A stretch of DNA of 64,000 nucleotides, taken from assembly GCA_022695795.1 (NCBI GenBank), contig MU404076.1:310001-374000 (forward strand). The letters are read 5' to 3'. The translations under genes were made by a program, and so were the position numbers. Below the pieces are notes generated by a model. The model did no database searches. It was given only the letters and a program-made list of their open reading frames with translations, and was not told the origin of the DNA. This stretch comes from Biscogniauxia marginata (taxonomy: Eukaryota; Ascomycota; Sordariomycetes; Xylariales; Xylariaceae). Below are positions 22,906-34,524 of this stretch, one piece after another; the first letter of the stretch is position 1; each line of letters starts with the position of its first letter.

Positions 22906-23288
22906 ATCCAGAGCTGCCAGAGCTTAGGTACCTAGGTAGGTATACAACAGTATACATGGAACCGTATCCGGCCAAAAAATCAATGGTCTCGCCACCTGAC
23001 CTTCCCCTTTCGTATTGCGGTAGAAGTATCACCACTAGATCTGTGATCATACGTACTACCTAATTAAGGTATTCTTTCTCAGCCTCCACTCCGAACATCC
23101 GTATGGCCACATTGGACACGTAAACTTACAACACCGGTTCTTGTACAAGAAAAGCGTATTATTGGGAGGTCCCTTGGACGCTAGGTAGACAATACTTTCG
23201 CTATGACCAGAAAACACCCGTTACAATTCTTTCGTTCAATAGCTTTTTTTTCTTCTTCTTTCCTTTCTAGTTTAAATTTGTCTTCACG

Positions 23289-24971
23289 TCACATATGTTG
23301 CCCGTCTTCCCCGCCCCTTAATGCAAGTAGAGCTCTGACGTCCGAAACGTACTGTAGTCCTTCTAGAAGGGGCACTAGGTGCAGCAAGTCATTATCCGTA
23401 GGGTCATTGATCCATCCCTGGATGGGAATGGCGTTGTCTATATCAGTTCCTGTTAGCCATGGCCATACTTGTGTGTACCTGGAAGCGAGGTCTCGTCCTA
23501 CCTTGATGGAACATATAGCTCAACGGACTGTTGTCTAGAATCATGACCTTACTCAGGTCCGGTTCTATCGAGCTAAGGTCCTTGATAAATGCCCCGTGTC
23601 TGAATGTGCAATGCTGCCTGTAATACCGCCCGGAAAAGAACTTTCTTTCCGATTCTAACCAGTCGATGACTGGATCAGCGTACTCTTGTACGGATGCTGT
23701 GAAGACTACGAGATTAAACCATTTGCAAACCTTTGTGGCGCATAGTCAGCACTGCATGCCAATCTACCACTCCCGGAGAAACTCACCTTTCGTAGGAACT
23801 CGTCGCAGTGCGGCCGTTTGTGAACATAGTACAGAATCGGGTGTTGAGGCCCCAACGCCTGCTGCCCTCCGCTTCCGACGTACGTCGTATTCAGCCGCAC
23901 TTCGACCATGTGCCCAGAGCCCATTCGACCGCCTTTCGACATGCTGTGTATCAACGTTTCATCCAGATCTAAAATCAGGGTTTTTAGGTGTTTCGGATCT
24001 TGAGGCTCGAACGGGAGATAGGATGGCTGTCGTTTCGGTAAAAGTGGTCGGGGAGGAGCCGGTGTCTTAGGATACTTTGTCAACGCGCCGACAGGAGAAG
24101 TAGGCGACTTGAGCTGGGCCGACAGATCTGCAGACGCTTCGCCGCTTCCGGTGCCGTCACCATTCGAACTAGTCGACGGTACTTTTTTATGTTTCCGCTG
24201 TCGCATTGCCTCGTCACTATGCAGCTTGATCCGTATCGACCTTCTCGCTGGAGCAATTTCTTCGCCGGGCTGTAGAGCCTTGGACCGTGTTTGACGGCCG
24301 GAAGACCCGGAGCTGCGGCGTTTGCCCTCCACTCTAGTGGCCATATCGGACTCCGACTCCGAAGACAAGCCCGAAGACGATGATCCTGAAGACACGGTAG
24401 GCCGCGACGCAGTAAAAGCGTGCTTGCCCCTAGAACCCTGGCTTGGACCTCTAGACCACATGTGCTTTTCGTTATCCATTGCGATTTTTTCGTAGTCAGC
24501 TGCGAGCTTGCCCGTATCGGCCTTGACGATGCCAAACAAGCTCCCGAGTTGGCGCAGGGGAGCAAAGTTTCCGTGTTCATCGTAAAAGTAGGCAATCATG
24601 TAGACGCCGGGTGCAGCAAGAGTCGACAAGACCCAGCGGATGGAGTTTATCAGGCTGTTCGCTATGCGCGCGGGGATGACGTGCCACGAACGAGACCGCG
24701 AATTGGGCTCCTTGGTCTCGCTCTTCTCTAGTAAGGGTGTCATCTCATCAGCGCCGCGTGAGTAGTCAGTGCTGTCGCTCCTGTCGAAGGCGTATTCGTT
24801 TGTTTCGGGGACGTGTGTACCGTTATTGCCATTCGTAGCGTCGTTCGAGGGCCCAACGCCATCATCGGACGGGGCAACGGCCAAGCCAATATGGCTTAGT
24901 GAGTTGGATCGCGAGGGGGGAGAACTTGAAGTTGGGGAGACTCGCGCGGATATTATGTTGAGAGAGTTCAT
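23289..24971 (-). CDS. NEM1: NEM1-type nuclear envelope protein phosphatase (FCP1/NIF domain)
   Basis: Exons 24971-23787, 23730-23502 and 23437-23289, total 1563 nt, 520 aa, all phases consistent. The N-terminal 100 residues are Ser/Asn-rich. A hydrophobic stretch near residues 107-131 (INSIRWVLSTLAAPGVYMIA) is the expected membrane anchor. A long Ser/Arg-rich linker follows to about 320. The HAD-type phosphatase domain starts with LILDLDETLIHS, placing catalytic D335 and D337 with T339. It continues through YVHKRPHCDEFLRK, VVFTASVQEYADPVIDWL and YRQHCTF to KVMILDNSPLSY and IPIQGW near the end. In yeast, Nem1 with Spo7 dephosphorylates the lipin Pah1 at the ER/nuclear envelope, controlling triacylglycerol and phospholipid synthesis; the same role is inferred here. 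The domain is complete. Confidence 0.93.
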
Positions 24972-26117
24972 CTTCTGGCCAGTCTGTAAGCCATGAAGAT
25001 TCGATCGTGTCGGCCAGGAATTAAGACTAGCAGTATCGCGATGGGAATGTGGATACGTATGGTGTATGCGTCAAGAGGGCGAGTTGGGCGAGCGGAGAAG
25101 GCGATCCGCGATCGCTGGGTAGGACAAGCCAGGGACGGTTGGAGTCGTTCTGCTCGCCGCGTCGTATAGGTCGCGCAGTTTTGAAAGTGTCAAGAGGCCG
25201 ACGGATGAAGAGCGACCGCGGAGGAAGCAAGAAAGAGAGAAGATCAGATCCCAAAAATTCTCTTATAGTCTCGGCTGGGGCGATAAGGCAAGGAAGGGTA
25301 TTGTACAGTTATCGTTGTAGACAATCGCCAATTGTAGCAATAAACAGCCACGGTCTTGCCTCCTAGAGATCAGCCGCCTGCATGTATCATGACAACCCGC
25401 GGAGGAATAGGCGAAAACGCGATGTCGCGAGGGACAAGAATTAGGAAAAAAGTTGTACTGGTGGTCTTTGTTCGGCGTCAGAGCTGCTGCAGTTAGTCTG
25501 GGTAACCTGGCTTTGGCTATCAGCAGACTGGAGCCACGGGTGAGGACAAGAAAGAGCCAGCTAAGATATTCCTAATAAGAAGAATGCCAGTCGCTAGCCA
25601 GCAGAGCACTTAGGAGTTTCCATAGCTAGTGCCAAGCCAAAAGCCCCCTAACTATCTAAATGACAGAAAGGGTATAGGGACTTTTCACCTTGGGGGTTTA
25701 GTACGGCTAGCAAGGGAATGGCGTCCCACTATCACGTGCTATGCACCTACTAGGTTAGGTAGTTAGGTAGTACCTACGGATGTAAGGTATAGCCTACATG
25801 TTCTGCTGCAACAGACCCCGCCATTAGTGCACACCGGGTACCTCCGCATATAATTGTTCCCCCCTGTGATGCGATAAGTTTTTGAGTCACAATTCACTTT
25901 CCCACTCGAAAAAAAAGGAAAAAGGCATTTCTACCTAACCTATTGCATCTGAAGGCACCTATCTCACACTTTTACGAAAACTCCCCCCACCTCCCCCCCA
26001 ATTAACATTCAGAGTCACCGAATACAACGAACACGATAATATACTGAGCTTCCTGCGCCGAACCCCGAACGACTTTCTTCCTCATACCACATCGTATCGT
26101 ATCGATTATAGCCAGCC
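24972..26117. promoter_or_regulatory. Divergent promoter region NEM1 / GCD7
   Basis: 1.15 kb between two divergent starts. ORFs at 25027-25366 overlap the presumed 5' UTR of NEM1 and are probably not genes. A TTAGGTAGTTAGGTAGTACC-type repeat occurs near 25750. An ATCGT repeat lies just 5' of the GCD7 ATG (about 26093-26106). Confidence 0.45.
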
Positions 26118-27550
26118 ATGGCTCCTCCCAAGGGGGGCTTTGCTCCTAGCTTGGAGAAATTCCTCGATACGCTTAAAAGCCGACCTGTGGAAGCCTCAGT
26201 AGAACTTCTCATCTCGTAAGTGAGCCCTGGGCCCTGGTGTGCCTTCAGACTAGAACCTAGAGCCTGACACGCCGTGGTCCAGCCTCTTGAAGAGACGCCA
26301 GATCAAAGGGTCGGAGCCCTGCGCCATTGCGACCGCCCACATTCTCCTACAGCTTGTCGCGAAGGACAAGTGGAATGACGTCGACCAGCTCCTTGGCCGT
26401 ATCCAACTCATCGGCAGGAAGCTAGTCGCCGCACAACCCCACGAGCTGGTCATTGGAAATATCGTGAGAAGGGTCCTGGGCTTGATACGCGACGAGGCCG
26501 AGGAAGACCGGAACGACGCCCAAAGCGATGTGGCCTCTGAAATACCTCCTCCAGTTATATCGGCTGCGAGCGGTAGCAGTCCCCCCACGAAACCCATGCG
26601 CCCTCCGGCCTTGGCTAACCTTGGGACGTTTGCTCGCACCCAGTCTATGTTCAATCTATTGTCAGACCCCGATACCACGCCGGCCTTGTGGTCGACTGGA
26701 ACAACGCCCAGGCTCGGCTCGGGTGCCTCAACGCCAATGGCGCATGCCCAGTCTACAAACCTGTACGCCTTCCGCTCCGAGGTAATTGACGGGATTGAAG
26801 AAATCATGGACGAGATAAAACAAGTGGACGAGCAGGTTCAGGCATACTCCGAGATCGTGATTCACCCTGGAGATTACATACTCGTCCACCAGCCGTCGCG
26901 AACGGTGCAGAAGTTCCTCACACGAGCGGCGTCCAAGAGAAGATTTACCGTCTTTCTCACGGTGGACCCATCCGTAAATTCAGCATCTGAGGATCCATAC
27001 GCGTCCTTCCGAAAGTCAATGGCATCCGGTGGAGCGACTGTCGTCAGCATAATGAATGCTGGTCTCACTGCTTTCATGTCGAGGGTCAATAAAGTTATCC
27101 TAGGGGCCCGAGCCATCACCGGTAGAGGTGGAGTAATCGTTGATGCCGGCGCTGCCACCATCGCCCGTGCGGCGCGGGAGCAAGGACGAACGGTCATTGT
27201 CCTCGGAGGCGTGTATAAACTCAGCCCAGAAAGCCAGTTCCACCAAGAGACGCTCATTGAATGGGGCGATCCATCTAGATACGTCAACTTTGCGGATGGC
27301 CCTATGGTATCACAAGTCAAAGTGAAGAGTGCTGTATCCGAATTCATACCTGCTGACCACGTGGACACATATATCACCAACCTGTAAGTCACCCTTATGG
27401 ATTCGATAGACGTATTCATCAGAGTGGATGCGATACTAACAATCGCATTATAGAGGCGCGCACACGCGAGACCATCTGAACACGCTCATCATGGATCACT
27501 ATAAGGAAGAAGACATCATCTTTGACTTTTATGGAAAGTTACAGCGGTGA
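26118..27550 (+). CDS. GCD7: Translation initiation factor eIF2B subunit beta
   Basis: Exons 26118-26215, 26283-27383 and 27454-27550, giving 431 aa; introns have GTAAGT donors and are 67 and 70 nt. Features typical of the eIF2B alpha/beta/delta regulatory fold: an N-terminal helical domain (APSLEKFLDTLKSRPV, then HELVIGNIVRRVLGLIRDE, characteristic of beta). After a Ser/Pro/Thr insert (about 130-200) comes the Rossmann-like half with GDYILVHQPSRTVQKFL, MSRVNKVILGARAITGRGG, a VYKLSPES block, and SEFIPADHVDTYITNLG at the end. eIF2B is the guanine-nucleotide exchange factor for eIF2; the beta subunit belongs to the regulatory subcomplex that senses phosphorylated eIF2-alpha. The beta rather than alpha call rests on the RRVLGLIRDE and FIPADHVDTYITN segments. 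Yeast Gcd7 is 381 aa, so this protein is somewhat longer because of the insert. Confidence 0.92.
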
Positions 27551-28285
27551 CCACAGCCGTCGGAAGGATTGCAGGCGTAAGCATAGGCGCGACGATGCAA
27601 TGTTTCGACCAGAACCCCTGTGGCGGATGGCCTCGGCATCCTAAGATTATTGTCGCGGGTGTCACTAATAACTGTTGAACAGATCGCTCAAGACATGCGA
27701 CGTCCTAGCATCTATTGTTGAGTCATCGGGAGCCTCGTCCAGGCATCTTTGATATGATAGCGTATGGCCGCGTCACCCTGCATTGCTGGCTTTGCATAGT
27801 TTCACCGCGGAGGCGCTGTCGAACGATTTCATTGGGGCGTGAGCTGTTCAGCCCTAGGCATCCTGATTGAACTACCAAACCGGCCTGGACGACCACCCGG
27901 CTTTCCGGGTGGGTAGCTAAGCTACTATTGAACTTTGTACAAGACACCCCACGCTTTCTAGGACTTGCAGCGACCAAAAGTCGGCTCGCTCGTAAGACAT
28001 ATCTTCGATGAGAGCCGACCTCTCGATTGGTGGAGAGGAATTGTGGCAGCCTTGTGACTGGACATTCAAATAAAATGCATCTAAGCCACCCTACTAGCAT
28101 TTATTGGTTCCCTCCCCTCAAGTGATATTCTGTCAACGGTTTCCTTCCACGGGGCCCAACAACTCATCGTATTACCCAATATCCCCAAAGTTGTATCATT
28201 ATCATACCCACGCATCAGTAATCTTGGCATCTTGGTCGATAGTGCTTCATAATCGAACACCGATCAGTAACTCCTGCAGAGCAGA
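27551..28285. other. Intergenic between GCD7 and the polyQ protein gene
   Basis: Holds the GCD7 3' flank and the promoter of the downstream gene. A 125-codon minus-strand frame (27723-28100) exists but has no coding signature and is left out. Confidence 0.5.
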
Positions 28286-30298
28286 ATGGAGTCTCACAAC
28301 GGGCCTCCTCCGCCATATACGGAGACGGATATTTTCTCCCAGTCAGCCCGGTCGCCTACTGATCATAGCGTTATTCATGATGACGATGCCTCAGTCGACG
28401 CTTCCTCTTCCTGTAGTATCATCTACACACCACCAGAAACCCCTCGAGATTCCCAACATACCTTTAGTGGGATCAGCGACGATTATCACACAACTACGTC
28501 TGCCCAAGCCTATTTTGATTCACGTCCTACGTTGAGACAAGCTCCGAGTCACAATCTAGTGATTTCGCTTGCAATTAATCAAAACGCTACGTTCGACGAT
28601 TTCCCATACCCGGCTTGGGCTGCCGATCGGGAGACGACCGGGCAGGACTGGCAGACTTTTGTCAACTATCTTCTCCCAGATCATCCAGCGATAACTAACT
28701 CGCACATAATCGACCGCAAATTGCGCGACGAGTCCGACACGCAGTCATCCGAAACTAAGCGTGGCATTGCCGAAGCACAACTCGACCAGCTTAGGTCGTC
28801 TTCGGGCGCATCTGATGAGCCGCATGATCTTGATGCTACTATTCGTGAGTGGAATGATGGTTTCTTCGGGCCAAGAGGCATTACTATTCGCCGCATCTCC
28901 CCTCCTATTGCATCGCAAAGTCCGGGTGCAAGGGATGAAGCCGGTGAACAGAGCTCTCCGCCTAGTGAGCCACAACCTCAACCCGAGACTCAGGGGGCAG
29001 ATCGATCCAGGTGGAACCCCTTCAACTTCGTAGATAGTCGTGGTATTCGAATCGGGCCTCTCCGCGTCGACGGTGATCGGGTTTCGTTCGGTGACACATT
29101 CGAAGCTGACCGTCATGGCGTACGATGGCATGGGCAGCCTGGCAATTTGTTTGAAGCCAACCCCAGAAACATGCGTTGGTATAACCAAACTTTCCCAGGT
29201 AGCGCAGAGCAAACTTCCTTTGACGGCAGTCAAGGTCATTCCTGCGGAAGAGCAGCCAGCGAGTGTGGTCGAGGGCGAGGTCGAGGCCGAAGCCGCGGTG
29301 ACGGCGGACGAGACAATTCAACTAGCTCTGTCTCTAGCACCTCGTCTTCCTCATCTTCCGACTCGGTTTCATCCATCGGAAGCCTCCCCGATTGGGACGA
29401 TCTGAAAGATACCCAGCTATCGGCGACGAAACAATCAATCACAACCTGGCTTGCTCACCCCGAGCAGCCCGTCACGAGGGATATGGTCAAGCGTGCTAGA
29501 GCCGATATCAAGGCCGCTAAGAAGACATCACGCGAATCGGGCGGGGTATCCTCGGATGCAGCGAAACAAGCGTTACGACAAGAGGTTAAGGTACTGATCG
29601 AGCAGTTTAATCTTCTGAAGACGCAGCAGAAAAGCTCTCGTAGAGCGAGGCGTAGGGAAAAGAGGGCACAAAGGAAAGCTTTCAAACAGGAGAGAAGGGC
29701 CCGTAGGAATGCCGAAAGACGGGAGCGCCGCTCTCAGGGCCGCAGGTGTCGGCGAGGCGAACACGAAGAGGGACAGGACACGAACCGCCATGGTCGTGGG
29801 GATATGCCGGGCTCCTTTTTTACCGGATTCGGTGCGGGTCCTAGCCCTTCACATATCCCCGGTATCCCTCCGGTGCCACCGCCGCCGCCGCCTCCTCCAC
29901 CCCCTCCTCCTCCAATACACCCACCGGGACAAGCTACCTTCAGGCCTAGACGCCCAGGTAGACAGGATTTCTTCAACAGTAGAGGTAGCCTGTTTACCGT
30001 CCGCGGTCACGGCAGAGGCCCGGGTAGAGGCGGGTTCGGCTGGGAGCAACATGTTCAACTAGCAACCCAGCGTGCCGCGGAAGCAGCCGCCATGGGCCAA
30101 GCACACGCAAACCGGGCCATGGCTGCAGCCATGCAACATGCTGCTGAGGTGCAAGAACACACCAACAGAGAGGTCGTCGCGGCTACTCAGTACGCTACGG
30201 GCGTTATGTACGGAAGCCACAATAACAATAACACCGCCGCAGAACGACAGCGACAGCAGCAACAACAACAGCAGCAGCAGCAACAACAGCAGCAGCAA

Positions 30299-30332
<34 letters not shown>

Positions 30333-30628
30333 GGCAACAACAACGAAATCAGACTTTCAACGCCAATATCAGCAAATACGAGACGGTCGATAGACTTGAA
30401 GCACAGATCGCCGCCAAGGCCGAGTCGCTGCGGTCGCTGCGGGAAAGGATCGAGCGCGAGCAAAGCAGCGACGGCGATCGCAAGACTGCTGCCGCTGCGG
30501 AGCAAGGAGAAGCAGAGAGCCTCGAGAGAGAGATGGAGGCGATGAGCAGGGACGTAGAGCGCCTGCGGCTCGAGGCCGACGAGGAGTTTGCGAGACAGCT
30601 CGAGGAGGAGGAGAGGGGTTATAGATAG
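28286..30628 (+). CDS. Large low-complexity protein with Arg-rich, polyPro, polyGln and coiled-coil segments
   Basis: Single exon, 780 aa. It begins ESHNGPPPPYTETD, a PPxY-containing start. The middle has a WNDGFFGPRGITIRRI segment and a Trp-containing region (WNPFNFVDSRGIRIGPLRV), the only parts that look folded. An RG-rich stretch (GRGRGRGRSRGDGG) and a Ser run follow near residue 340-370. A very basic Arg/Lys helix (RRARRREKRAQRKAF) lies near 450, then a proline run of about 14 near 535-548, then Ala/His/Gln-rich helices. Next come 26 uninterrupted glutamines (residues 657-682) and a C-terminal Glu/Arg coiled coil ending QLEEEERGYR. Homologous low-complexity proteins occur in other moulds without known function. 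The RG, basic and polyQ parts fit RNA or condensate biology, but that is inference. There is no RING, zinc or enzymatic motif. Confidence 0.8.
30254..30331 (+). repeat. CAG/CAA microsatellite encoding 26 glutamines
   Basis: 78 bp of mixed CAG and CAA codons inside the 780-aa gene. Mixed codons slow slippage compared with pure CAG, but length variation between strains is likely. After one CGG codon, three more CAA codons follow. Confidence 0.95.
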
Positions 30629-31256
30629 ATAGGAAGGGGTGCTTGCATTGTGTTTTGTTGTGCTATACGTTGTGTGAAGGCAATGACTGGTGATTATCAG
30701 GATCTCTTTTCTATAGTCGGGATTTCTCTCTCGCTAAATTCCGGTTGAACCCTGTTGTCGTCTTGGGAGGTAGCTTGTAAGTGCTTACGAACGGATGAAT
30801 CAGACTGGAGATTTAACGTTGCGCTCGTGGAGTTTATTAATGCAATTTTTTTTTTTCGAATTCTTCTTCCCGCCGTCTACCTACACGTGAGTTTGCTAAC
30901 TTGTTACCCTCGTCAACAATATCTTAACATTATGCATGAGTATTGATCATCCCCATACGAGGCTGAATAGATAGATAAGAGCAAAAGGGGATGTCTCTTT
31001 CCCAAAGGTAAGGTCCTAACCTGGATTTGTTTTTGTTTTTTTTTCTATTCCTTCCGCTCTACAAATCATGCCTATGTATCCTTTCGTATCCCGTCATATC
31101 ATAAACTAGTTCCCTTGGCAGGTGGGCAAATGACCTCGAGGAAAGGCGGGTAGAATCATCTTGACCTGACCTTTCTTTTCTCCTCCCTTCCTCCCTTCTT
31201 CCCTTCCTCCCCCCGCTTTCCCCTCTTACTCCCTTTTCTACCTCTTCAGGACTACC
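30629..31256. other. Intergenic, convergent 3' flanks
   Basis: Between the polyQ gene stop (+) and the NAA10 stop (-). Pyrimidine-rich CCTTCCTCCC-like repeats at 31180-31215. No supported ORF. Confidence 0.5.
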
Positions 31257-32148
31257 CTACGAATGTTTACTCTCGTCCTTCTCGACGAGCCCCTGCACGC
31301 CGAGGGACCTACCAACTTTGACCTTGCGCAGCTGCTCCTTGGGGCGCGAGGGCAGCTGCTCGGCCTTGCCGGCGTCTCCGACGGGGTCGCCCTCGTCGGG
31401 GGCCTCGGCCTCGCCGTCCGCTCCGCCGTTCTTCTTCTTGTCGTCCGCTTTTTCTCCTCCTGCTCCTCCTCCTCCGCTTCCCCCGCCGCTTCCTCCGCCC
31501 TCAGCTCCCCCGTCGGCCTCGGCCTCCTCGCGGATCTGGTCGCGGATCGGCGTCAGGTCGAGGCGCATGCAGAAGGCGTCCTCGCCGTCGGCGTAGTACT
31601 TGCTCTCCGTCTTCTCCTGGTCGAAGCCCAGCGTCCTGGTGTACAGGTGGATGGCGGCCTTGTTCGACACGCGCACGTGCAGGGATACGTACCGCGCCCC
31701 GAAGGTCTCGACCATGGCTAGCTCTGCGGCACAATACGTACGGGAAAGCGGTGTTAGTGCATATGTATATGGGTATAGGCTAGGCGGGTAGATAAAACGT
31801 AGGGAAGGGACGGGACGGGACGAGATGGGACGTACGGCTCTGGCGCATGAGCTTCTCGGCGATGCCCAGGCGGCGGTGGGTGCGCATGACGGACAGCGAG
31901 GTGATGTGGCCGTGGGGGACGCCGTCGGCGGGCTCCTCCTCCATCTTGGCCAGCACGTAGCCGACGATCTTGGGGTAGTCGTAGGGGGTGCGCTTCGGCC
32001 GCGACACGTCCACGGCCACGTAGCTCAGCTGCGGCCACGACAGCGCGTGGTACAGGTAGTACTTCATGAAGTAGTTCTCCGGCAGGTTCTCCAGGTTCGC
32101 GTGCTGGATCAGCGGGAGGTCCCGCGCCTCGAGCCGGCGGATGTCCAT
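31257..32148 (-). CDS. ARD1: N-alpha-acetyltransferase NatA catalytic subunit (Naa10/Ard1)
   Basis: Exons 32148-31836 and 31723-31257, phase 1, 112-nt intron (GTACGT donor, CCGCAG acceptor). The product is 259 aa. The GNAT fold is plain: [25 protein letters not shown] at the N-terminus is the Naa10 substrate-binding helix region with LPENY. Then [22 protein letters not shown] and [21 protein letters not shown], where RRLGIA is the acetyl-CoA RxxGxA loop. After the intron come [22 protein letters not shown] and [12 protein letters not shown], and a [12 protein letters not shown] block. The last 100 residues are a Gly/Lys/Glu-rich low-complexity tail, which in other fungi is also variable. NatA, with Naa15, acetylates Ser-, Ala-, Thr- and Gly-starting nascent chains at the ribosome exit. 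The 5' end faces the SDR gene across 768 bp. Confidence 0.94.
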
Positions 32149-32916
32149 CGTTTTTGTTTTGTTCTCAATTCCCTTCTCCCCTTCTTTATATATGTAATTT
32201 CTACCCCCTCCTCTTTTCTCTCCGGGCGTATTTGATTCGGATGTTGGCTCTAAGTGTCGGACGTTGTTGAATTGTTCGGCAGGTATAGAAATGGTGGTGT
32301 GGTGGGGTTGGTGGTGGTTTTTTTTTCCTTCGTTAGGTACTCGAGCCAATTGTGGAAATACGAATGAACCACTGCTGTAAAATGCGTTGGCTGTTGTGAC
32401 GGGTAGGTACGATACTTACACTTACTCACAGTTGCCGCTGAGCTTCCTGTAAGGCTCGCTACTAGGTCCACTAATGGACTACCGTACTAACCTACTATAG
32501 GTAGGTACCTACCTCCAGGCCCTGGAGAAAGCTCGGATAGCGGGACACATTCCGCCGAGGACCATTTTAAAGTTGGATCTTTTTCCCTATCGCGGAGCAT
32601 TCGTGAAACACACCACCGGACTCGAGACGACCTCACGATAACTGCGGCACTATTCAGCTTCCAATCTCATGGGTGCGCTTAAATGGACCGGACGGGCCGG
32701 TGCTGTCCAAAGTGTATATAAATAATATATTGGCCTCATGTAGCTCGATATGAGAATGAATCACCTCTCTTTCCCCTCTCTCCCCCCCCCCTATCGACAG
32801 CTTTTACGTCGTTGAGTGCTTTTCATCTGCTGTCACTTACACGGAAAACAACCCCGGTTCGCAGAATCTAACTCAACAGGACACATACGCGCGCGCGCAC
32901 ACACACTCACTCAATA
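32149..32916. promoter_or_regulatory. Divergent promoter region ARD1 / SDR
   Basis: Divergent spacing of 768 bp. Contains a perfect AGGTAGGTACCTACCT dyad near 32500-32515. A CG/CA dinucleotide microsatellite (about 32890-32908) lies immediately 5' of the SDR ATG. Confidence 0.45.
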
Positions 32917-33820
32917 ATGGCACGGAGTCTCGAGGGCAAGCTGGCCATAGTCACAGGCGCTTCACGAGGTAAAATTCTGCTACTTACTATCTCGTCCTCA
33001 AGCGCTACGACTTATATAGTCTTCTTCCCTCGCAGGAATTGGCGAAGCCATCGCCACAAAACTCGCCTCCTACGGCGCCGACGTAGTGCTCGCCTACACG
33101 TCTGCCTCTTCCAAGGCCCAAACTGAGGCCCTATCCAAGACCCTCGAGTCCGCGCACAACATCCGGACCCTCGTCGTGCAAGCCGACCTCGGCACCCCCG
33201 AGGGGCCCGCCGACCTCATCGACGCCGCAAAGTCGCACTTCAGCCCCTTCCAGCTCGACATCCTGATCAACAACGCCGGCGTGGCGCTCAACAGCCTGCT
33301 GCCCGCCGTCACGGTCCCGCAGTTCGAGACGAGCTACCGGGTCAACGTGCTGGGGCCCCTCCTGCTGACGCAGGCCGCCGCGCCGTACCTCCCGCGCGAC
33401 CGCTCCGGCCGCGTCGTCAACCTGTCGTCCGTGTCCAGCTCGGCGGGCTTCGCCGAGCAGTCCGTGTACGGCGGGACCAAGGCCGCGCTCGAGGCCATGA
33501 CGCGCACCTGGGCGCGCGAGCTGGCCGAGCGCGCCACCGTCAACGCCGTCAACCCGGGCCCCGTGCTGTCCGAGATGTACGCGCGCAACACGCCCGAGTT
33601 CAGGCGCGAGATCCGCGGCTGGCTCGAGCACACGCCGCTGTCGCGCCCGCGCGAGGGCGTCGATACCGCCGAGGTCGTCGAGGACGCGCGCGCGAGCGGC
33701 GGCAGGCCCGCCTACGTCGGCGAGATCGCCGACATCGTGGCCATGCTGTGCGGCAAGGATGCGGCGTGGTGTACGGGGCAGGTCGTCTGCGCCAACGGGG
33801 GCATGTTGATGCTGCACTGA
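32917..33820 (+). CDS. Short-chain dehydrogenase/reductase (classical SDR)
   Basis: Exons 32917-32968 and 33036-33820, phase 1, 67-nt intron that splits the nucleotide-binding motif. The product is 278 aa, normal for classical SDRs. The cofactor motif TGASRGIG is formed across the intron. It is followed by ADVVLAYTS (a hydrophobic strand ending without the Asp typical of NAD enzymes, so NADP is more likely), NNAG at the fourth strand, LSSVSSSAG containing the catalytic Ser, YGGTK giving the Tyr-xxx-Lys pair, and VNPGPV. The C-terminus has a GEIADIVAMLCGKDAAWCTGQ segment as in 3-ketoacyl reductase-like members. The substrate cannot be told. Codon use is very C/G-rich at third positions. No biosynthetic-cluster partners (PKS, NRPS, P450) lie nearby, so a housekeeping or stand-alone role is more likely. 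Confidence 0.9.
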
Positions 33821-34524
33821 TGGAGTGATCGTCGATGTTGCTCCCGTTGAGGAGTTTCAGCCTCGGTTACTCATATGATAAGAGTATTTATGACTATTTA
33901 GAATTTTTAGAATTGAAAATCTAGACTCGTATGCTATTTCGAGTATATATTTCATGAGGGAAGATGAGACCTTCTCGTCCTTTAAAGATCGTGCTATGAT
34001 AAACTACCGGTGTATGTATATTGCCGTTCTTACTGAGATGAGTTAAATCAATGGAAATTTCCATGTAGGTTAGTCTAGACATTCGCTTTATTTAAAAGTA
34101 GTGTAAAGTCGCCAGACAATTACATAGGTACCTAGGTACAGCAGAGTGGGGGCGGGGCCACTTAGGAGATACTAAAATAAGCTTTTTGCTACCCCTCCAA
34201 CCCCCACTTATCGCAACCCCGTAGAATTAAGTACCTAGCACAGACCTTTTAATACTTATAAATGACGTTGCCAATGCTCCCGTCTATATTAATATCGGAC
34301 TAGGTTACTTCGTTTCTAAGAAACGGGTTTATTGAAACGAATCGAAAGCTTCTCGACTTGTTAAATCAAAATAATATAGAGTAGGATCCAAGGCAGAAGA
34401 AAAAACCGATCCCCCCCCTTATATAAAAATTTGCACAGCTCTTCATCTGGGCTATATCACCATCCCCTAATTTTCCCTTTCTTTCCTTTTTTCTTTTTTT
34501 TTTCTTTTCATTTTCATCCGCCAA
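33821..34524. other. Intergenic SDR / LTO1
   Basis: AT-rich, 0.7 kb. It contains a TAGGTACCTAGGTA motif near 34126-34138. The segment before 34525 is T-rich and is the presumed LTO1 5' UTR. No ORF supported. Confidence 0.5.

Larger units (their letters stand above)
22177..23288. other. Intergenic between two minus-strand genes
   Basis: About 1.1 kb holding the promoter of the DUF1761-like gene (22177 upward), the 20-bp palindrome, a TAGG repeat at about 22662-22680, the three-way-junction inverted repeat, and the 3' flank of NEM1. No supported coding frame. Confidence 0.5.

Noticed and set aside
27723..28100. 125-codon minus-strand frame between GCD7 and the polyQ gene
   Set aside because: Random composition; lies in presumed 3' flank and promoter.
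31263..31721. Plus-strand frame of 152 codons opposite NAA10 exon 2
   Set aside because: It is the antisense of a GC3-biased real exon; the minus-strand frame carries clear Naa10 motifs.
33131..33817. 228-codon minus-strand frame opposite the SDR gene
   Set aside because: Antisense shadow; the plus strand encodes an intact SDR.
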